From: Ruegeria sp. Alg231-54
GTDB lineage: Bacteria; Pseudomonadota; Alphaproteobacteria; Rhodobacterales; Rhodobacteraceae
Length of the DNA stretch: 37,943 bases
Direction of reading: 5' to 3'
NCBI RefSeq assembly: GCF_900143525.1
Contig: NZ_FREZ01000021.1
Location: 1 to 37,943 of the forward strand
Program-made: the position numbers and the translations under genes
The notes under the pieces: model-generated
The model's database searches: none
Told to the model about the DNA's origin: nothing
What the model saw: only the letters and a program-made list of their open reading frames with translations
Shown: positions 1-7,551 of the stretch, in pieces
Layout: each line of letters opens with the position of its first letter
Numbering within the stretch: the stretch's first letter is position 1

Positions 1-44
1 TAGGTTTTTGCTGCTTCTGGCAGCTGGTCTGTCCAGTTGGCCAT
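1..44 (-). CDS. 5' fragment of glutamine synthetase-like gene 2 (cut by window edge)
   Basis: The start codon (42-44, minus strand) and the first 14 codons of the gene seen complete at 36306-37664 appear here and run off the left edge. It is a second view of the same gene, not an extra one, if the molecule is circular. The start overlaps the amidotransferase stop codon by one base, so the two genes are probably translationally coupled. Confidence 0.85.
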   Translation of the reverse strand, partial: MANWTDQLPEAAKT

Positions 45-323
45 CAGGCCCTCTCTTTCTTCAGAAATTCTGCCATGTGCCGTCCGATGGTCGCGTTGTC
101 GTCGGGGCCGGGCAGCCGGTTAGCGGCAGCTTCCATCAACGGGTCGGGAACCACACCCTTGCCGCGCGTTTCCATCAAGCCCTGGATAAAGGCATCGCCG
201 TATTCCGGGTGGGCCTGCACGGTCCAGATGTTGTCGCCATAACTTACCATCGCATTGCGGCAAAAGTCGTTGGTGCCGATCACACGCGCGCCTTCGGGCA
301 GCTCAACCACCTGATCCTGATGC
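1..323. repeat. Terminal direct repeat, left copy
   Basis: Bases 1-323 are identical, base for base by eye, to 37621-37943 at the other end. The copy holds the first 14 codons of a glutamine synthetase-like gene and the C-terminal 92 codons or so of the amidotransferase that precedes it. Joining the ends restores both genes, including a one-base stop/start overlap (TGATG). This is the pattern of a circular or tandemly repeated sequence read slightly past one full turn, giving a 37,620-bp unit. Confidence 0.97.
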
Positions 324-724
324 CAGGCATTCAGGGTAATGGACTGGCCTTCCAAGTCATATTCGGTGCGCCCGACGGCCCAGCCACCGGTGAATTTTTC
401 GACCTTGCCGCCAAGCGCCTGCGCGATGATCTGGTGGCCAAAGCACACACCGATCAGCGGACGACCGCTGTGTTGAACGGCGCGGATTAGATCTTCGAGC
501 GGTGGTATCCACGCATGATCTTCATATGCGCCATGGCGCGAGCCGGTGATGATCCAACCATCAGCCTGAAACGCGTCCTTGGGAAATTGGCCGTCTACAA
601 CGGCGAAGGTTTCGTAGGTAAAACCGTTGCCGTCCAGCAGCGCGGCAAACATCGCGTCATATTCGCTGAATTGGTCCTGCAGTTCATCAGGTGGATGGCC
701 GGTCAGTAGGATGCCGATTTTCAT
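44..724 (-). CDS. Class I glutamine amidotransferase, GMP-synthase-like
   Basis: A 226-residue stand-alone class I glutamine amidotransferase (GATase1 fold). The nucleophile elbow GVCFGHQII places the catalytic Cys at residue 94. The motif QAHPEYG supplies His172 and Glu174, so the Cys-His-Glu triad is intact. No synthetase domain is attached. The gene lies between two glutamine synthetase-like genes and upstream of a PuuB-like oxidoreductase on the same strand, which suggests hydrolysis of a gamma-glutamyl amide, comparable in role to PuuD of the putrescine pathway. Classical PuuD belongs to a different subgroup (peptidase C26), so this role is inferred from context. The ATG at 724 is preceded by a modest GGTGA-like ribosome site, and a perfect 16-bp palindrome lies just upstream. 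The stop overlaps the next gene's ATG by one base. Membership of the amidotransferase family is secure; the substrate is not. Confidence 0.9.
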   Translation of the reverse strand: MKIGILLTGHPPDELQDQFSEYDAMFAALLDGNGFTYETFAVVDGQFPKDAFQADGWIITGSRHGAYEDHAWIPPLEDLIRAVQHSGRPLIGVCFGHQIIAQALGGKVEKFTGGWAVGRTEYDLEGQSITLNAWHQDQVVELPEGARVIGTNDFCRNAMVSYGDNIWTVQAHPEYGDAFIQGLMETRGKGVVPDPLMEAAANRLPGPDDNATIGRHMAEFLKKERA

Positions 725-732
725 GGGTCACC

Positions 733-748
733 AAATTTGATCAAATTT
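733..748. promoter_or_regulatory. Palindromic operator A (AAATTTGATCAAATTT)
   Basis: A perfect 16-bp palindrome in the 59-bp gap between the first glutamine synthetase-like gene and the amidotransferase, 9 to 24 bases upstream of the amidotransferase start. The identical palindrome occurs at 2162-2177 upstream of the synthetase gene. GTCAC precedes both copies with one base between. Two identical sites in one operon and nowhere else noticed in the window point to a dedicated regulator, whose gene is not obvious here. Confidence 0.7.
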
Positions 749-783
749 ATTCTAGCCCAGCGGATGCGGGCGGGCAAGGGGGC

Positions 784-2103
784 TCATACGGCTTCGACAT
801 AACTCAGCCAATGGTTTTCGGACGGACGCTCGGCGAACCGCTTGATTTCCTGTCGCTTGGTCATGGCGAAATAGCGGATCAGGTCGGCCGGAAAGATGCG
901 CGCGACATTGGGGTCTGTTTCGAATGCTGCAATGGCTTGGGTCCAGTCGGCAGCCAATTGCGGCAGCCCGTCGACCTCATAGGCATTGCCCGAAATCGGG
1001 GCAGGCGGTTCCGACTGATCTTCGACGCCGTTCATGGCGGCCCCCAGAACAGCGGCCAACATCAGATAGGGGTTGATGTCCCCACCGGCGACGCGGTGTT
1101 CGATCCGCCGCGCAGCCGAAGCACCACCGGGAATACGCACAGCGGCAGTGCGGTTTTCATAGGCCCAACACGCGCCGGTTGGGGCGTGCGCGCCCGGGAC
1201 CAGGCGCGTGTATGAATTCCCGTGCGGCGCAAAGACAAGCGTACATCCGGGCATCGCGGTCAGGCATCCCGCCACGGCCCAAAGCAGTAGATCGGTGCCT
1301 TCGGGGCCGCCATTATCGAAAACGTTTCGGCCGTGTTGGTCCACGACCGAGAAATGGACATGCATCCCGTTGCCAGCGTCATCGGCGTAGGGTTTCGCCA
1401 TGAAGGTTGCGGTGAACCCGTGTTTGCGGGCAAGGCCACGCGCCAAGGCCTTGAAAAGCCATGTATCATCGGCACAGCGCATGGCGTTTTGGTGATTCAG
1501 GTTGATTTCGAACTGGCCGATACCGCTTTCCGAGATGGCGGTTTGCGCGGGAATGCCCATCGAAGCGCACCCGTCATAAAGTTCGGTGAAGAACGCATCG
1601 AAGGCATCCATTTCTGCCATCGACAGGACTGCTTCATCCTCCAGTCGTCGCTGGGTCACAGGATTGACCGGCGGCTGCGGATGCGCACCCGAGGCGTCTA
1701 GCAAGGTGAACTCCAGCTCTGTCGCCGCAATGACCGACCAGCCACGCTGTGCATAGCGATCAAGAACAGACCCAAGTGCATGCCTGGGGTCGCCAGCAAA
1801 CGGGGTGCCTTCGTCGTCATACAGGCACATGGGGACCAGGGCGGTTTCCGTTTCCAGCCAAGGCACTGGCACTGGGCCGCGCTCGGTCGGAAGCAAGACA
1901 CCATCTGCGTCACCGGATTCGAATACCAGCGGGCTGCCGTCGATATCCGCGCCCCACAGGTCGACATTCAACGCTGAAAACGGCATGCGCAGCGTGCCTT
2001 TGTCCAGCTTGTCGGCGTAAGAGGGCGGCACACGCTTGCCTCGCATCTGACCATTCAGGTCACATGCGGCAACGCGAAAACTGTGCAGGGCGCTCAGATC
2101 CAT
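784..2103 (-). CDS. Glutamine synthetase-like protein 1 (gamma-glutamyl amine ligase type)
   Basis: About 439 residues, of the length and motif set of type I glutamine synthetase and PuuA-type gamma-glutamylpolyamine synthetases. Visible motifs include ATELEF, with metal-ligand glutamates near residues 129 and 131; ESGIGQFEINLNH; GNGMHVHFSV; the ENRTAAVRIPGG segment; and EHRVAGGDINPYL near the C-terminus. These enzymes use ATP to join glutamate to ammonia or an amine. Its neighbours (amidotransferase, second synthetase-like gene, PuuB-like oxidase) favour an amine substrate over ammonia assimilation. The ATG at 2103 was chosen because GGAG lies six bases upstream; the frame stays open to a GTG at 2160, but that start abuts the operator. 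The gene is separated from the upstream iorAB-like genes by a strong terminator. The amine is unknown. Confidence 0.85.
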   Translation of the reverse strand: MDLSALHSFRVAACDLNGQMRGKRVPPSYADKLDKGTLRMPFSALNVDLWGADIDGSPLVFESGDADGVLLPTERGPVPVPWLETETALVPMCLYDDEGTPFAGDPRHALGSVLDRYAQRGWSVIAATELEFTLLDASGAHPQPPVNPVTQRRLEDEAVLSMAEMDAFDAFFTELYDGCASMGIPAQTAISESGIGQFEINLNHQNAMRCADDTWLFKALARGLARKHGFTATFMAKPYADDAGNGMHVHFSVVDQHGRNVFDNGGPEGTDLLLWAVAGCLTAMPGCTLVFAPHGNSYTRLVPGAHAPTGACWAYENRTAAVRIPGGASAARRIEHRVAGGDINPYLMLAAVLGAAMNGVEDQSEPPAPISGNAYEVDGLPQLAADWTQAIAAFETDPNVARIFPADLIRYFAMTKRQEIKRFAERPSENHWLSYVEAV

Positions 2104-2161
2104 CACTGACTCCATTACTCTGGCTACCCGAGGTGTAATAGAGGAGTGACCTGTTGTCACG

Positions 2162-2177
2162 AAATTTGATCAAATTT
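2162..2177. promoter_or_regulatory. Palindromic operator B (AAATTTGATCAAATTT)
   Basis: An exact second copy of the 16-bp palindrome at 733-748, here between the iorB terminator and the start of glutamine synthetase-like gene 1. It lies 59 bases upstream of the chosen ATG, where a repressor could block the operon promoter. I see no clear -35/-10 pair to anchor it. Confidence 0.7.
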
Positions 2178-2189
2178 TCTTTGACTGAG

Positions 2190-2228
2190 AAAAACCCCGC
2201 GCTCGTCCAGTGTGACAGGCGCGGGGTT
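2190..2228 (-). terminator. Intrinsic terminator after the iorB-like gene
   Basis: Read on the minus strand just after the stop at 2234, the arms CCCCGCGC and GCGCGGGG (2195-2202 and 2219-2226) form an 8-bp GC stem, extended by two A-T pairs. The stem is followed by five T residues. The 16-base loop can itself pair weakly. This ends iorAB transcription before the glutamine synthetase operon, which is on the same strand. Confidence 0.88.
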
Positions 2229-2233
2229 GACCG

Positions 2234-4420
2234 TCAGACGAAGCTGACGCCGTTTTCCACCATCGGTAGAGTGGTGACTTTCACGCCGGAAAGCGCCCGG
2301 ATCGCATTGGCCAGCGCGGGGGCCGAAGGCGGTGTGCCGGGTTCTCCAACACCAGTGGGGGCTTCGGCGGAAGGCACGATATGAACGTCAATCTCGGCAA
2401 TATCGCCGATGCGCAGCGGTTCATAATCAGGGAAGTTGTACTGGTCCACCGCGCCTTGGGTCAGCGTGATCTGATCACGCATGACGTGGCCGATACCATA
2501 TCCGATACCGCCTTCCATCTGCGCGCGCACCACGTCGGGGTTCACGGCAATCCCGCAATCCACGGCGCATGTGACCTTCTCGATCTTGATGCCGTTTTCC
2601 GGATCACCGGACACCTCAACAACCTGTGCGGCATAAGACCCAAAGGACTTATGCACCGCGATACCTTGTGCGCGACCCGCAGTAGCATTACCCCAACCGG
2701 CCTTCTCAACAGCCAGCTTCAGAACTTCTGCCTTGCGTTGCTGATCCGCATTATTGGTGTCCGCCAGATGGGACAGACGGAATTCTACCGGGTCACGACC
2801 CGCAGCCTCGGCAACGGTATCCATCATCGTCTCCATGACATACCCGGTGTGCGTGTGCCCCACCGAGCGCCACCAAAGAACCGTTGTTGCCTTGGGGGTA
2901 TCGGTTAAACCCAAGGCCATTCCGGGGATGTCATACGGGCTGTCGGCAATGCCTTCGACAGAGCTGTGGTCGACCCCGTCATGTACCGCGACGGCCTCAA
3001 ACGGTGTGCCCTTGATGACCGACTGACCGGCGACCTGATGCTGCCAGCCGACGATTTTGCCATCGGCGTCCAGGCCAACGCGAACCCTGTGGCCGAAGGC
3101 GGGGCGGTAGTAACCGCTGCGGATATCATCTTCGCGTGTCCACACCAGTTTGACCGGGCGCGAGCGGTCTGTGACCACAAAGGCCAGCGCAGCCTCAACC
3201 TGATAATCTGCATCTGGCGTCGCCCGCCGTCCAAAGGATCCGCCGGCCAGCATTGTTTTGATGTGAATCTTTTCTGGCGGCAGTTGGAAGATCTGCTGAT
3301 AGGCCATATGCGGGCCGGTCGGCATCTGGGCACCATCGTGCAGGACAATGTCACCTTCGGCAGTTTGCTCGATGGTGCAGTTCAACGGTTCCATCGGGGC
3401 ATGTGCCAAAAGCGGGAAATAGAAGGTCTTTTCAACGACCGTGTCCGCGCCATCAATGGCCGCCGACACCGCTGCGACATCCGCCTTGTTCACGTTATAC
3501 GTCGCTTCGGCGTCCAGAGCGGCCATGATTTCGGCCTTGATCTGGTCCGAGTCGCGGGTCTCAGATCCCGCCATGTCCCAGTCTACCTCAAGCGCGTCGC
3601 GTGCCTGAATAGCGGCCCAGGTGTTTTCTGCATAAACAGCGACGCCTGCCTGATTTGGAAGAACTGCGGCGCTGATATAACCTTTAACCTCTTTTGACGC
3701 GCTGTCGTCAAAACTGTTGGCGATACCGCCCTTCGATTCAGGGCGCTTGATCATGGCGACCATCTGGTTTGGCAGATGGACGTCCATCGCGTACATCGCC
3801 TGACCGTTGCCTTTGATGGCGGAATCCTTGCGGCGCACCGTTTCGTTTCCGATCAGACGGAACTCTGACGGGTCTTTCAGGCGCGGCTCGGCCGGGGCCT
3901 CCAGTTGAGAGGCCGCGGCTACGAATTCAGCGATTGGGGCCGATTTGTCGCCTGCCGTGACGATACCTTCCTCGATGGTGATGCCGGATGCGTCCACGCC
4001 CCAGCTTTGCGCGGCGGCATTGATCAGCATCTCACGCGCTGCCGCACCTGCCTGGCGATACTGCATCCACGAGTTCGCCATGGCGGTCGATCCGCCGGTG
4101 CCCTGGAAGGGACCGAACAGCAGATTGTTATAGACCTGCGGGTTGGACGGCGCGAATTCGTATTCGATCTGGTCCATGGTCAGGCCGATTTCCTCGGCTA
4201 TCAGCGTCGGCAGGCCGGTTGCAGGTCCTTGACCCTTTTCAAAATGCTTGACGATGGCCGTTACGGTTCCATCGGCGTCGATTTTGACGAATGGGTTGAA
4301 TTGAGTGGTGTCAGAAGAGGCAGCCGCCAGCGCCCCATCAGGGCGCGCGCCGACCAGAAGAACGGCACCGGCAGCAGCCGCACCTTTCAGAAATCCGCGG
4401 CGAGAAGTGTTGAGGGTCAT
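2234..4420 (-). CDS. Molybdopterin-binding subunit, isoquinoline 1-oxidoreductase beta-subunit-like
   Basis: A 728-residue large subunit of the xanthine dehydrogenase/IorB family, the molybdenum-cofactor catalytic half of a two-subunit hydroxylase. The N-terminus begins with a twin-arginine signal (SRRGFLKG, arginines 7-8) followed by a hydrophobic stretch ending in ALAA, so folded export to the periplasm is expected. The C-terminal motif GVGEPGTPPSAPALANAI carries the glutamate (about residue 693) that acts as catalytic base in this family. The 2Fe-2S subunit gene ends three bases upstream. No cytochrome c subunit, XdhC-type chaperone or cofactor-maturation gene is adjacent. A periplasmic aldehyde or N-heterocycle oxidase is plausible; the substrate cannot be read from the sequence. 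Expression is probably controlled by the divergent TetR regulator. Confidence 0.88.
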   Translation of the reverse strand: MTLNTSRRGFLKGAAAAGAVLLVGARPDGALAAASSDTTQFNPFVKIDADGTVTAIVKHFEKGQGPATGLPTLIAEEIGLTMDQIEYEFAPSNPQVYNNLLFGPFQGTGGSTAMANSWMQYRQAGAAAREMLINAAAQSWGVDASGITIEEGIVTAGDKSAPIAEFVAAASQLEAPAEPRLKDPSEFRLIGNETVRRKDSAIKGNGQAMYAMDVHLPNQMVAMIKRPESKGGIANSFDDSASKEVKGYISAAVLPNQAGVAVYAENTWAAIQARDALEVDWDMAGSETRDSDQIKAEIMAALDAEATYNVNKADVAAVSAAIDGADTVVEKTFYFPLLAHAPMEPLNCTIEQTAEGDIVLHDGAQMPTGPHMAYQQIFQLPPEKIHIKTMLAGGSFGRRATPDADYQVEAALAFVVTDRSRPVKLVWTREDDIRSGYYRPAFGHRVRVGLDADGKIVGWQHQVAGQSVIKGTPFEAVAVHDGVDHSSVEGIADSPYDIPGMALGLTDTPKATTVLWWRSVGHTHTGYVMETMMDTVAEAAGRDPVEFRLSHLADTNNADQQRKAEVLKLAVEKAGWGNATAGRAQGIAVHKSFGSYAAQVVEVSGDPENGIKIEKVTCAVDCGIAVNPDVVRAQMEGGIGYGIGHVMRDQITLTQGAVDQYNFPDYEPLRIGDIAEIDVHIVPSAEAPTGVGEPGTPPSAPALANAIRALSGVKVTTLPMVENGVSFV

Positions 4421-4423
4421 GGA

Positions 4424-4888
4424 TCAGGCCTCCAAAATTTCAGATGCGCGCTGGATGCCGGCGCGGATGCGTTGATAGGTGGCACAACGACATGCGTTGC
4501 CGTGCATGTAATCGTCGATCTCTTCGATGCTGGGCGTGGAGTTCTCTGAAAGTAGGCCGACCGCCGACATGATCTGGCCGGACTGGCAATAACCGCACTG
4601 GACCACGTCCAGCTCGACCCAGGCTTGCTGAACAGCCGCGCCGATTTTGTCGTCGCCAACGGCCTCAATTGTGGTGATCTCGGCGTCTTCGACGTCTTCG
4701 AAATAGGTTTGGCACGAGCGCACGGGTTCGCCATTCAGATGCACTGTGCACGCGCCGCAGGATGCGACGCCGCAGCCGAATTTTGTTCCGGTCAGCTTAA
4801 GTTCGTCCCGGATCACCCACAGCAGGGGCGTGCCGGGTTCGGCGTCGACCGTGTGGGTCTCGCCGTTCAGTTTCAAAGTCAATGCCAT
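4424..4888 (-). CDS. 2Fe-2S subunit, isoquinoline 1-oxidoreductase alpha-subunit-like
   Basis: A 154-residue small subunit with two iron-sulfur clusters. The plant-type ferredoxin cluster uses Cys39, Cys44, Cys47 and Cys59 (CGVASCGAC followed later by RSC). The second cluster uses Cys98, Cys101, Cys133 and Cys135 (CGYCQSG and CRC). It passes electrons from the molybdenum site of the adjacent large subunit. It has no signal peptide of its own, so it probably crosses the membrane bound to the Tat-tagged large subunit, as known for this family. The ATG at 4888 has GGAGAG upstream. The length matches the family norm of about 150 residues. It is the first gene of a two-gene operon whose promoter overlaps two operators. 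Confidence 0.92.
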   Translation of the reverse strand: MALTLKLNGETHTVDAEPGTPLLWVIRDELKLTGTKFGCGVASCGACTVHLNGEPVRSCQTYFEDVEDAEITTIEAVGDDKIGAAVQQAWVELDVVQCGYCQSGQIMSAVGLLSENSTPSIEEIDDYMHGNACRCATYQRIRAGIQRASEILEA

Positions 4889-4923
4889 GAGGGGGCTCTC
4901 CGTGTTGGCTGGTACCTAAGGTG

Positions 4924-4981
4924 GTAAACTGGCGCGTTTACCATAGGCGAGAAATCCAGACCTGTAAACTCGAGAGTTTAC
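4924..4981. promoter_or_regulatory. Two GTAAAC-N6-GTTTAC operators for the divergent TetR regulator
   Basis: Two dyads with the same half-sites lie at 4924-4941 and 4964-4981, with centres 40 bases apart, close to four helical turns. The second extends to 8-bp arms (GTAAACTC and GAGTTTAC). They sit between the tetR gene and the oxidoreductase genes and overlap the -35 and -10 of the latter, the usual geometry for a TetR-family autorepressor. Confidence 0.75.
4940..4968 (-). promoter_or_regulatory. Predicted promoter of the iorAB-like operon
   Basis: On the minus strand, TTTACA (4968-4963) and TATGGT (4945-4940) are separated by 17 bases. The -35 element falls within one TetR dyad and the -10 element touches the other, so operator binding would occlude both. 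Confidence 0.5.
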
Positions 4982-4988
4982 GTGGTAT

Positions 4989-5018
4989 TTGACCTCAATC
5001 TGTCAATAGGTCTATAGC
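4989..5018 (+). promoter_or_regulatory. Predicted promoter of the tetR gene
   Basis: TTGACC and TATAGC are separated by 18 bases. The -10 ends nine bases before the ATG at 5027 and no Shine-Dalgarno sequence is seen, so the transcript may be leaderless or nearly so. Confidence 0.45.
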
Positions 5019-5026
5019 TTTTAGAC

Positions 5027-5629
5027 ATGAACGAATGCACAGCGCCGAATGCGTCCAAACAAGCCCAGATCATCGAAGCGGCCGTGGCTGAATTCCAGGA
5101 AAAGGGGTTCGCCGCTGCCAGCATGGACCGCATTTCAGCGCAGGCCGAGGTGTCCAAGCGCACGCTGTACAAGTATTTTGAAAGCAAGGAAAACCTGTTT
5201 CGATCTATCGTGTTAGAATTGTCCAACCGGTTCGCGGCCGTGCGGGATATCCGCTATGAAAAAGGGCGCGACATTCGTAAGCAGCTAACCGATCTGGCCT
5301 GGGCCGAGGGGCGCATTCTGATGCTGCCCGAAGTGATGGCGATGGCACGGATGGTGATCAGCGAAACTCTGCGCAACCCTGATCTTGCTGCCGCTGCGCA
5401 AGGCAAACTGGACAAAACAGCGATCTTTATCGAGATGCTGAGGGATGCAGCCGAAGACGGACAGTTACGGATCGAAAACCCCGAACAGGCGGGACAGGAA
5501 TTCATCGGCCTGATCAAGTCCAGAGCTTTCTGGCCGATGGTTTTCTCTGGCAACGTTCTGACCGAAGTCGAAATGACCGCGACTATAGACAGCAGCGTCG
5601 AGATGATACTGAGCCGTTACGGCGTCTAG
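5027..5629 (+). CDS. TetR/AcrR family transcriptional regulator
   Basis: A 200-residue regulator. Residues 8-55 or so form the TetR DNA-binding domain, with the typical turn ASMDRISAQAEVSKRTLYKYF and the following ESKENLF. The rest is the helical ligand-binding and dimerisation domain, which gives no ligand clue. It is divergent from the iorAB-like pair across 138 bases that contain two matched GTAAAC-N6-GTTTAC dyads, so it very probably represses that pair and perhaps itself. The ATG has no ribosome-binding site and follows closely on a plausible -10 box, which suggests leaderless translation. The convergent neighbour is hmuV. Confidence 0.9.
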   Translation: MNECTAPNASKQAQIIEAAVAEFQEKGFAAASMDRISAQAEVSKRTLYKYFESKENLFRSIVLELSNRFAAVRDIRYEKGRDIRKQLTDLAWAEGRILMLPEVMAMARMVISETLRNPDLAAAAQGKLDKTAIFIEMLRDAAEDGQLRIENPEQAGQEFIGLIKSRAFWPMVFSGNVLTEVEMTATIDSSVEMILSRYGV

Positions 5630-5682
5630 TTTCGCTGCGTGATTAGGGCAGGCGGAAATACTACTCACCCCAGGTGGGCCCT

Positions 5683-6471
5683 TTATGCCGTTAAGGTCTG
5701 TCGCATGGCCTGTGGCAGGATGAACGGAACCTGAGCTTTAGGCAGGGTGCTGATAGGCAGGTCGATACCATAGACCTGCAGCATCGTCTGTTCGTTCAGG
5801 ATCGCAGTTGGTGTGCCTGAGCCCCAAACAGATCCTTCCGACATGACATACACATAATCGGCAAACAGCGCCGTCAGGTTCAGGTCGTGCATCACCACAA
5901 CAACGCCGCCGCCTTGTGTGGCGAAGTTTCTTGCGACGCCCAGCACAGTGAACTGATGTGCGATGTCCAGGCTTGCAACGGGTTCGTCCAGCAACAGCCA
6001 TCTGGGCTGATCGTGGTATGTCGCGTCCCAGACTTGGGTCAGAACGCGGGCAAGCTGAACTCGTTGCTGCTCACCACCCGAAAGGTTCTGGTAAGACCGG
6101 TGCTCAAACCCAGCGAGGTCGACATGAGCCAGCGCACGGGAAGGCAGGCTGTCATCGGCTGCAGCCAGCCCGTTTGCAAGGCCCAGTTGGACAATCTCGA
6201 GCACAGTGAAGGGAAAGGCAACGGTTGACGATTGCGGTAGAACCCCGCGCATTGCAGCCAGTTGCCAAGGCTTCAGCTCGGAAATGCTGTGCCCGTTCAG
6301 AGAAATCGCTCCATAAGATTCAAGTTCGCCTGATAAGGCTTTGAGTAACGTAGATTTTCCCGAGCCATTCGGGCCGATGATGGCTGTGACTTTTCCGGGT
6401 TCTGCGTCAAAGTCCACGCCGTGGAGAATCTCCTTACGGCCGAGTTTGACGTGTATGTTTTCGCCCTTCAT
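5683..6471 (-). CDS. hmuV: Heme ABC transporter ATP-binding protein HmuV
   Basis: About 262 residues. A Walker A motif GPNGSGKST lies near residues 33-41, the ABC signature LSGGEQQRVQLARVL in the middle, and Walker B WLLLDEPVASLD after it, with the switch histidine in VVVMHDLNLTA. It belongs to the FecE/BtuD group that drives iron, heme and B12 importers. It is the last gene of the hmuSTUV order on the minus strand. The ATG at 6471 lies three bases beyond the permease stop; a GTG just before it (6474) is the alternative start. It energises import of heme from the periplasm through HmuU. Confidence 0.95.
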   Translation of the reverse strand: MKGENIHVKLGRKEILHGVDFDAEPGKVTAIIGPNGSGKSTLLKALSGELESYGAISLNGHSISELKPWQLAAMRGVLPQSSTVAFPFTVLEIVQLGLANGLAAADDSLPSRALAHVDLAGFEHRSYQNLSGGEQQRVQLARVLTQVWDATYHDQPRWLLLDEPVASLDIAHQFTVLGVARNFATQGGGVVVVMHDLNLTALFADYVYVMSEGSVWGSGTPTAILNEQTMLQVYGIDLPISTLPKAQVPFILPQAMRQTLTA

Positions 6472-6474
6472 CAC

Positions 6475-7551
6475 TTACATTCCCATTGTTCCGTGACGCC
6501 GCAGCAGAATCCACAGGAAGACCGGTGCGCCTAAGATTGCAGTTACGATGCCAATCGGCAGTTCGGCCGGTGCCACGATCATGCGACTGATCATGTCGGC
6601 ACACAGCAGTAAGCTAGCCCCTAACAGGGCCGAGTTCATCAACAGGCGGTGGTGGTCCGGTCCGGTCGCCAACCGCAGCAGATGCGGCACAACGATACCG
6701 ATGAAACCAATGCCTCCGGAGACTGCGACGGCGGCTCCGGTCGCGCCGGCCACGGCCAGAATGGCGATGTTTTTGCTGCGCTGAACCGGGATTCCCATGT
6801 GGTGCGCCACGGCTTCGCCCATCGCCATGCCGTTCAGCGCACGGGCAAGGAACTGGGCCGTGAACACGGAAATCAAGATGATCGGAGCGGCCGTGGCTGC
6901 TTTGTTCCATGTTGCGCCGGCCAGCGAGCCCATGCCCCAGAACGTCAGGTCGCGCAGCTGTTGGTCATCGGCCATGTAGACCAGAACCCCGGACACAGCG
7001 CCCGACAGCGCACCCAACGCGATCCCTGCCAACAGCATGGTTGCAACCGATGTCTGCCCGCCTCGTGTTGAAACGCGATAGAGCAGCAAGACGGACGTCC
7101 ACCCGCCCAGAAATGCCGCCACGGCGACCAAGCTATTACCGACCCAGGCCAGAATGGAGGCGGGCAGGTACGCACCGAGGATGATCGCGGAAATCGCGCC
7201 CAGACCGGCTCCTGCGCTGACGCCCACAATTCCGGGGTCAGCCAAAGGGTTGCGAAACAGGCCCTGCATCACCACGCCGGAAACCGCCAAAGCGGCGCCG
7301 ACAAGAACTCCCATCGCCAGCCGGGGCAGTCGGATATCCCATAGGACGATCCGGTCGAGGTCCGAAATGTCCCGCCCTGCAATCAGGTCTGCGAATGCTG
7401 CGCGAACGGATGCGTCCGACGCGCCGACCGAGATGCTGCAGATGCTGGTGAAGACCAACAGCGCCATAAGAGCCAGAGTGACCCGGCGCGCCGTCACGCG
7501 GCGGTCGTGAGCAGCCACGCTGAGCCCATCGTGATCCATTGCAAGGGTCAT
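6475..7551 (-). CDS. hmuU: Heme ABC transporter permease HmuU (FecCD family)
   Basis: A 358-residue FecCD-type permease. The sequence is almost all hydrophobic helices, consistent with about ten membrane spans. It carries family landmarks such as DIRLPRLAMGVLVGAALAVSG, GLFRNPLADPGIVGVSAGAG, and GGIGFIGIVVPHLLR near the C-terminus. Two copies form the heme channel in the inner membrane with two HmuV. The first codons encode a polar stretch (to about residue 22), so a start at the internal Met5 is also possible. The start overlaps the hmuT stop in an ATGA, indicating translational coupling. Confidence 0.95.
   Translation of the reverse strand: MTLAMDHDGLSVAAHDRRVTARRVTLALMALLVFTSICSISVGASDASVRAAFADLIAGRDISDLDRIVLWDIRLPRLAMGVLVGAALAVSGVVMQGLFRNPLADPGIVGVSAGAGLGAISAIILGAYLPASILAWVGNSLVAVAAFLGGWTSVLLLYRVSTRGGQTSVATMLLAGIALGALSGAVSGVLVYMADDQQLRDLTFWGMGSLAGATWNKAATAAPIILISVFTAQFLARALNGMAMGEAVAHHMGIPVQRSKNIAILAVAGATGAAVAVSGGIGFIGIVVPHLLRLATGPDHHRLLMNSALLGASLLLCADMISRMIVAPAELPIGIVTAILGAPVFLWILLRRHGTMGM

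Noticed and set aside
733..748. FNR/Anr-type box reading of TTGATCAA
   Set aside because: An FNR site needs TTGAT-N4-ATCAA. Here the half-sites are fused with no spacer, so it is a different operator.
2104..2160. GTG start for glutamine synthetase-like protein 1
   Set aside because: It abuts the operator palindrome and lacks a ribosome site, whereas the ATG at 2103 has GGAG at proper spacing.
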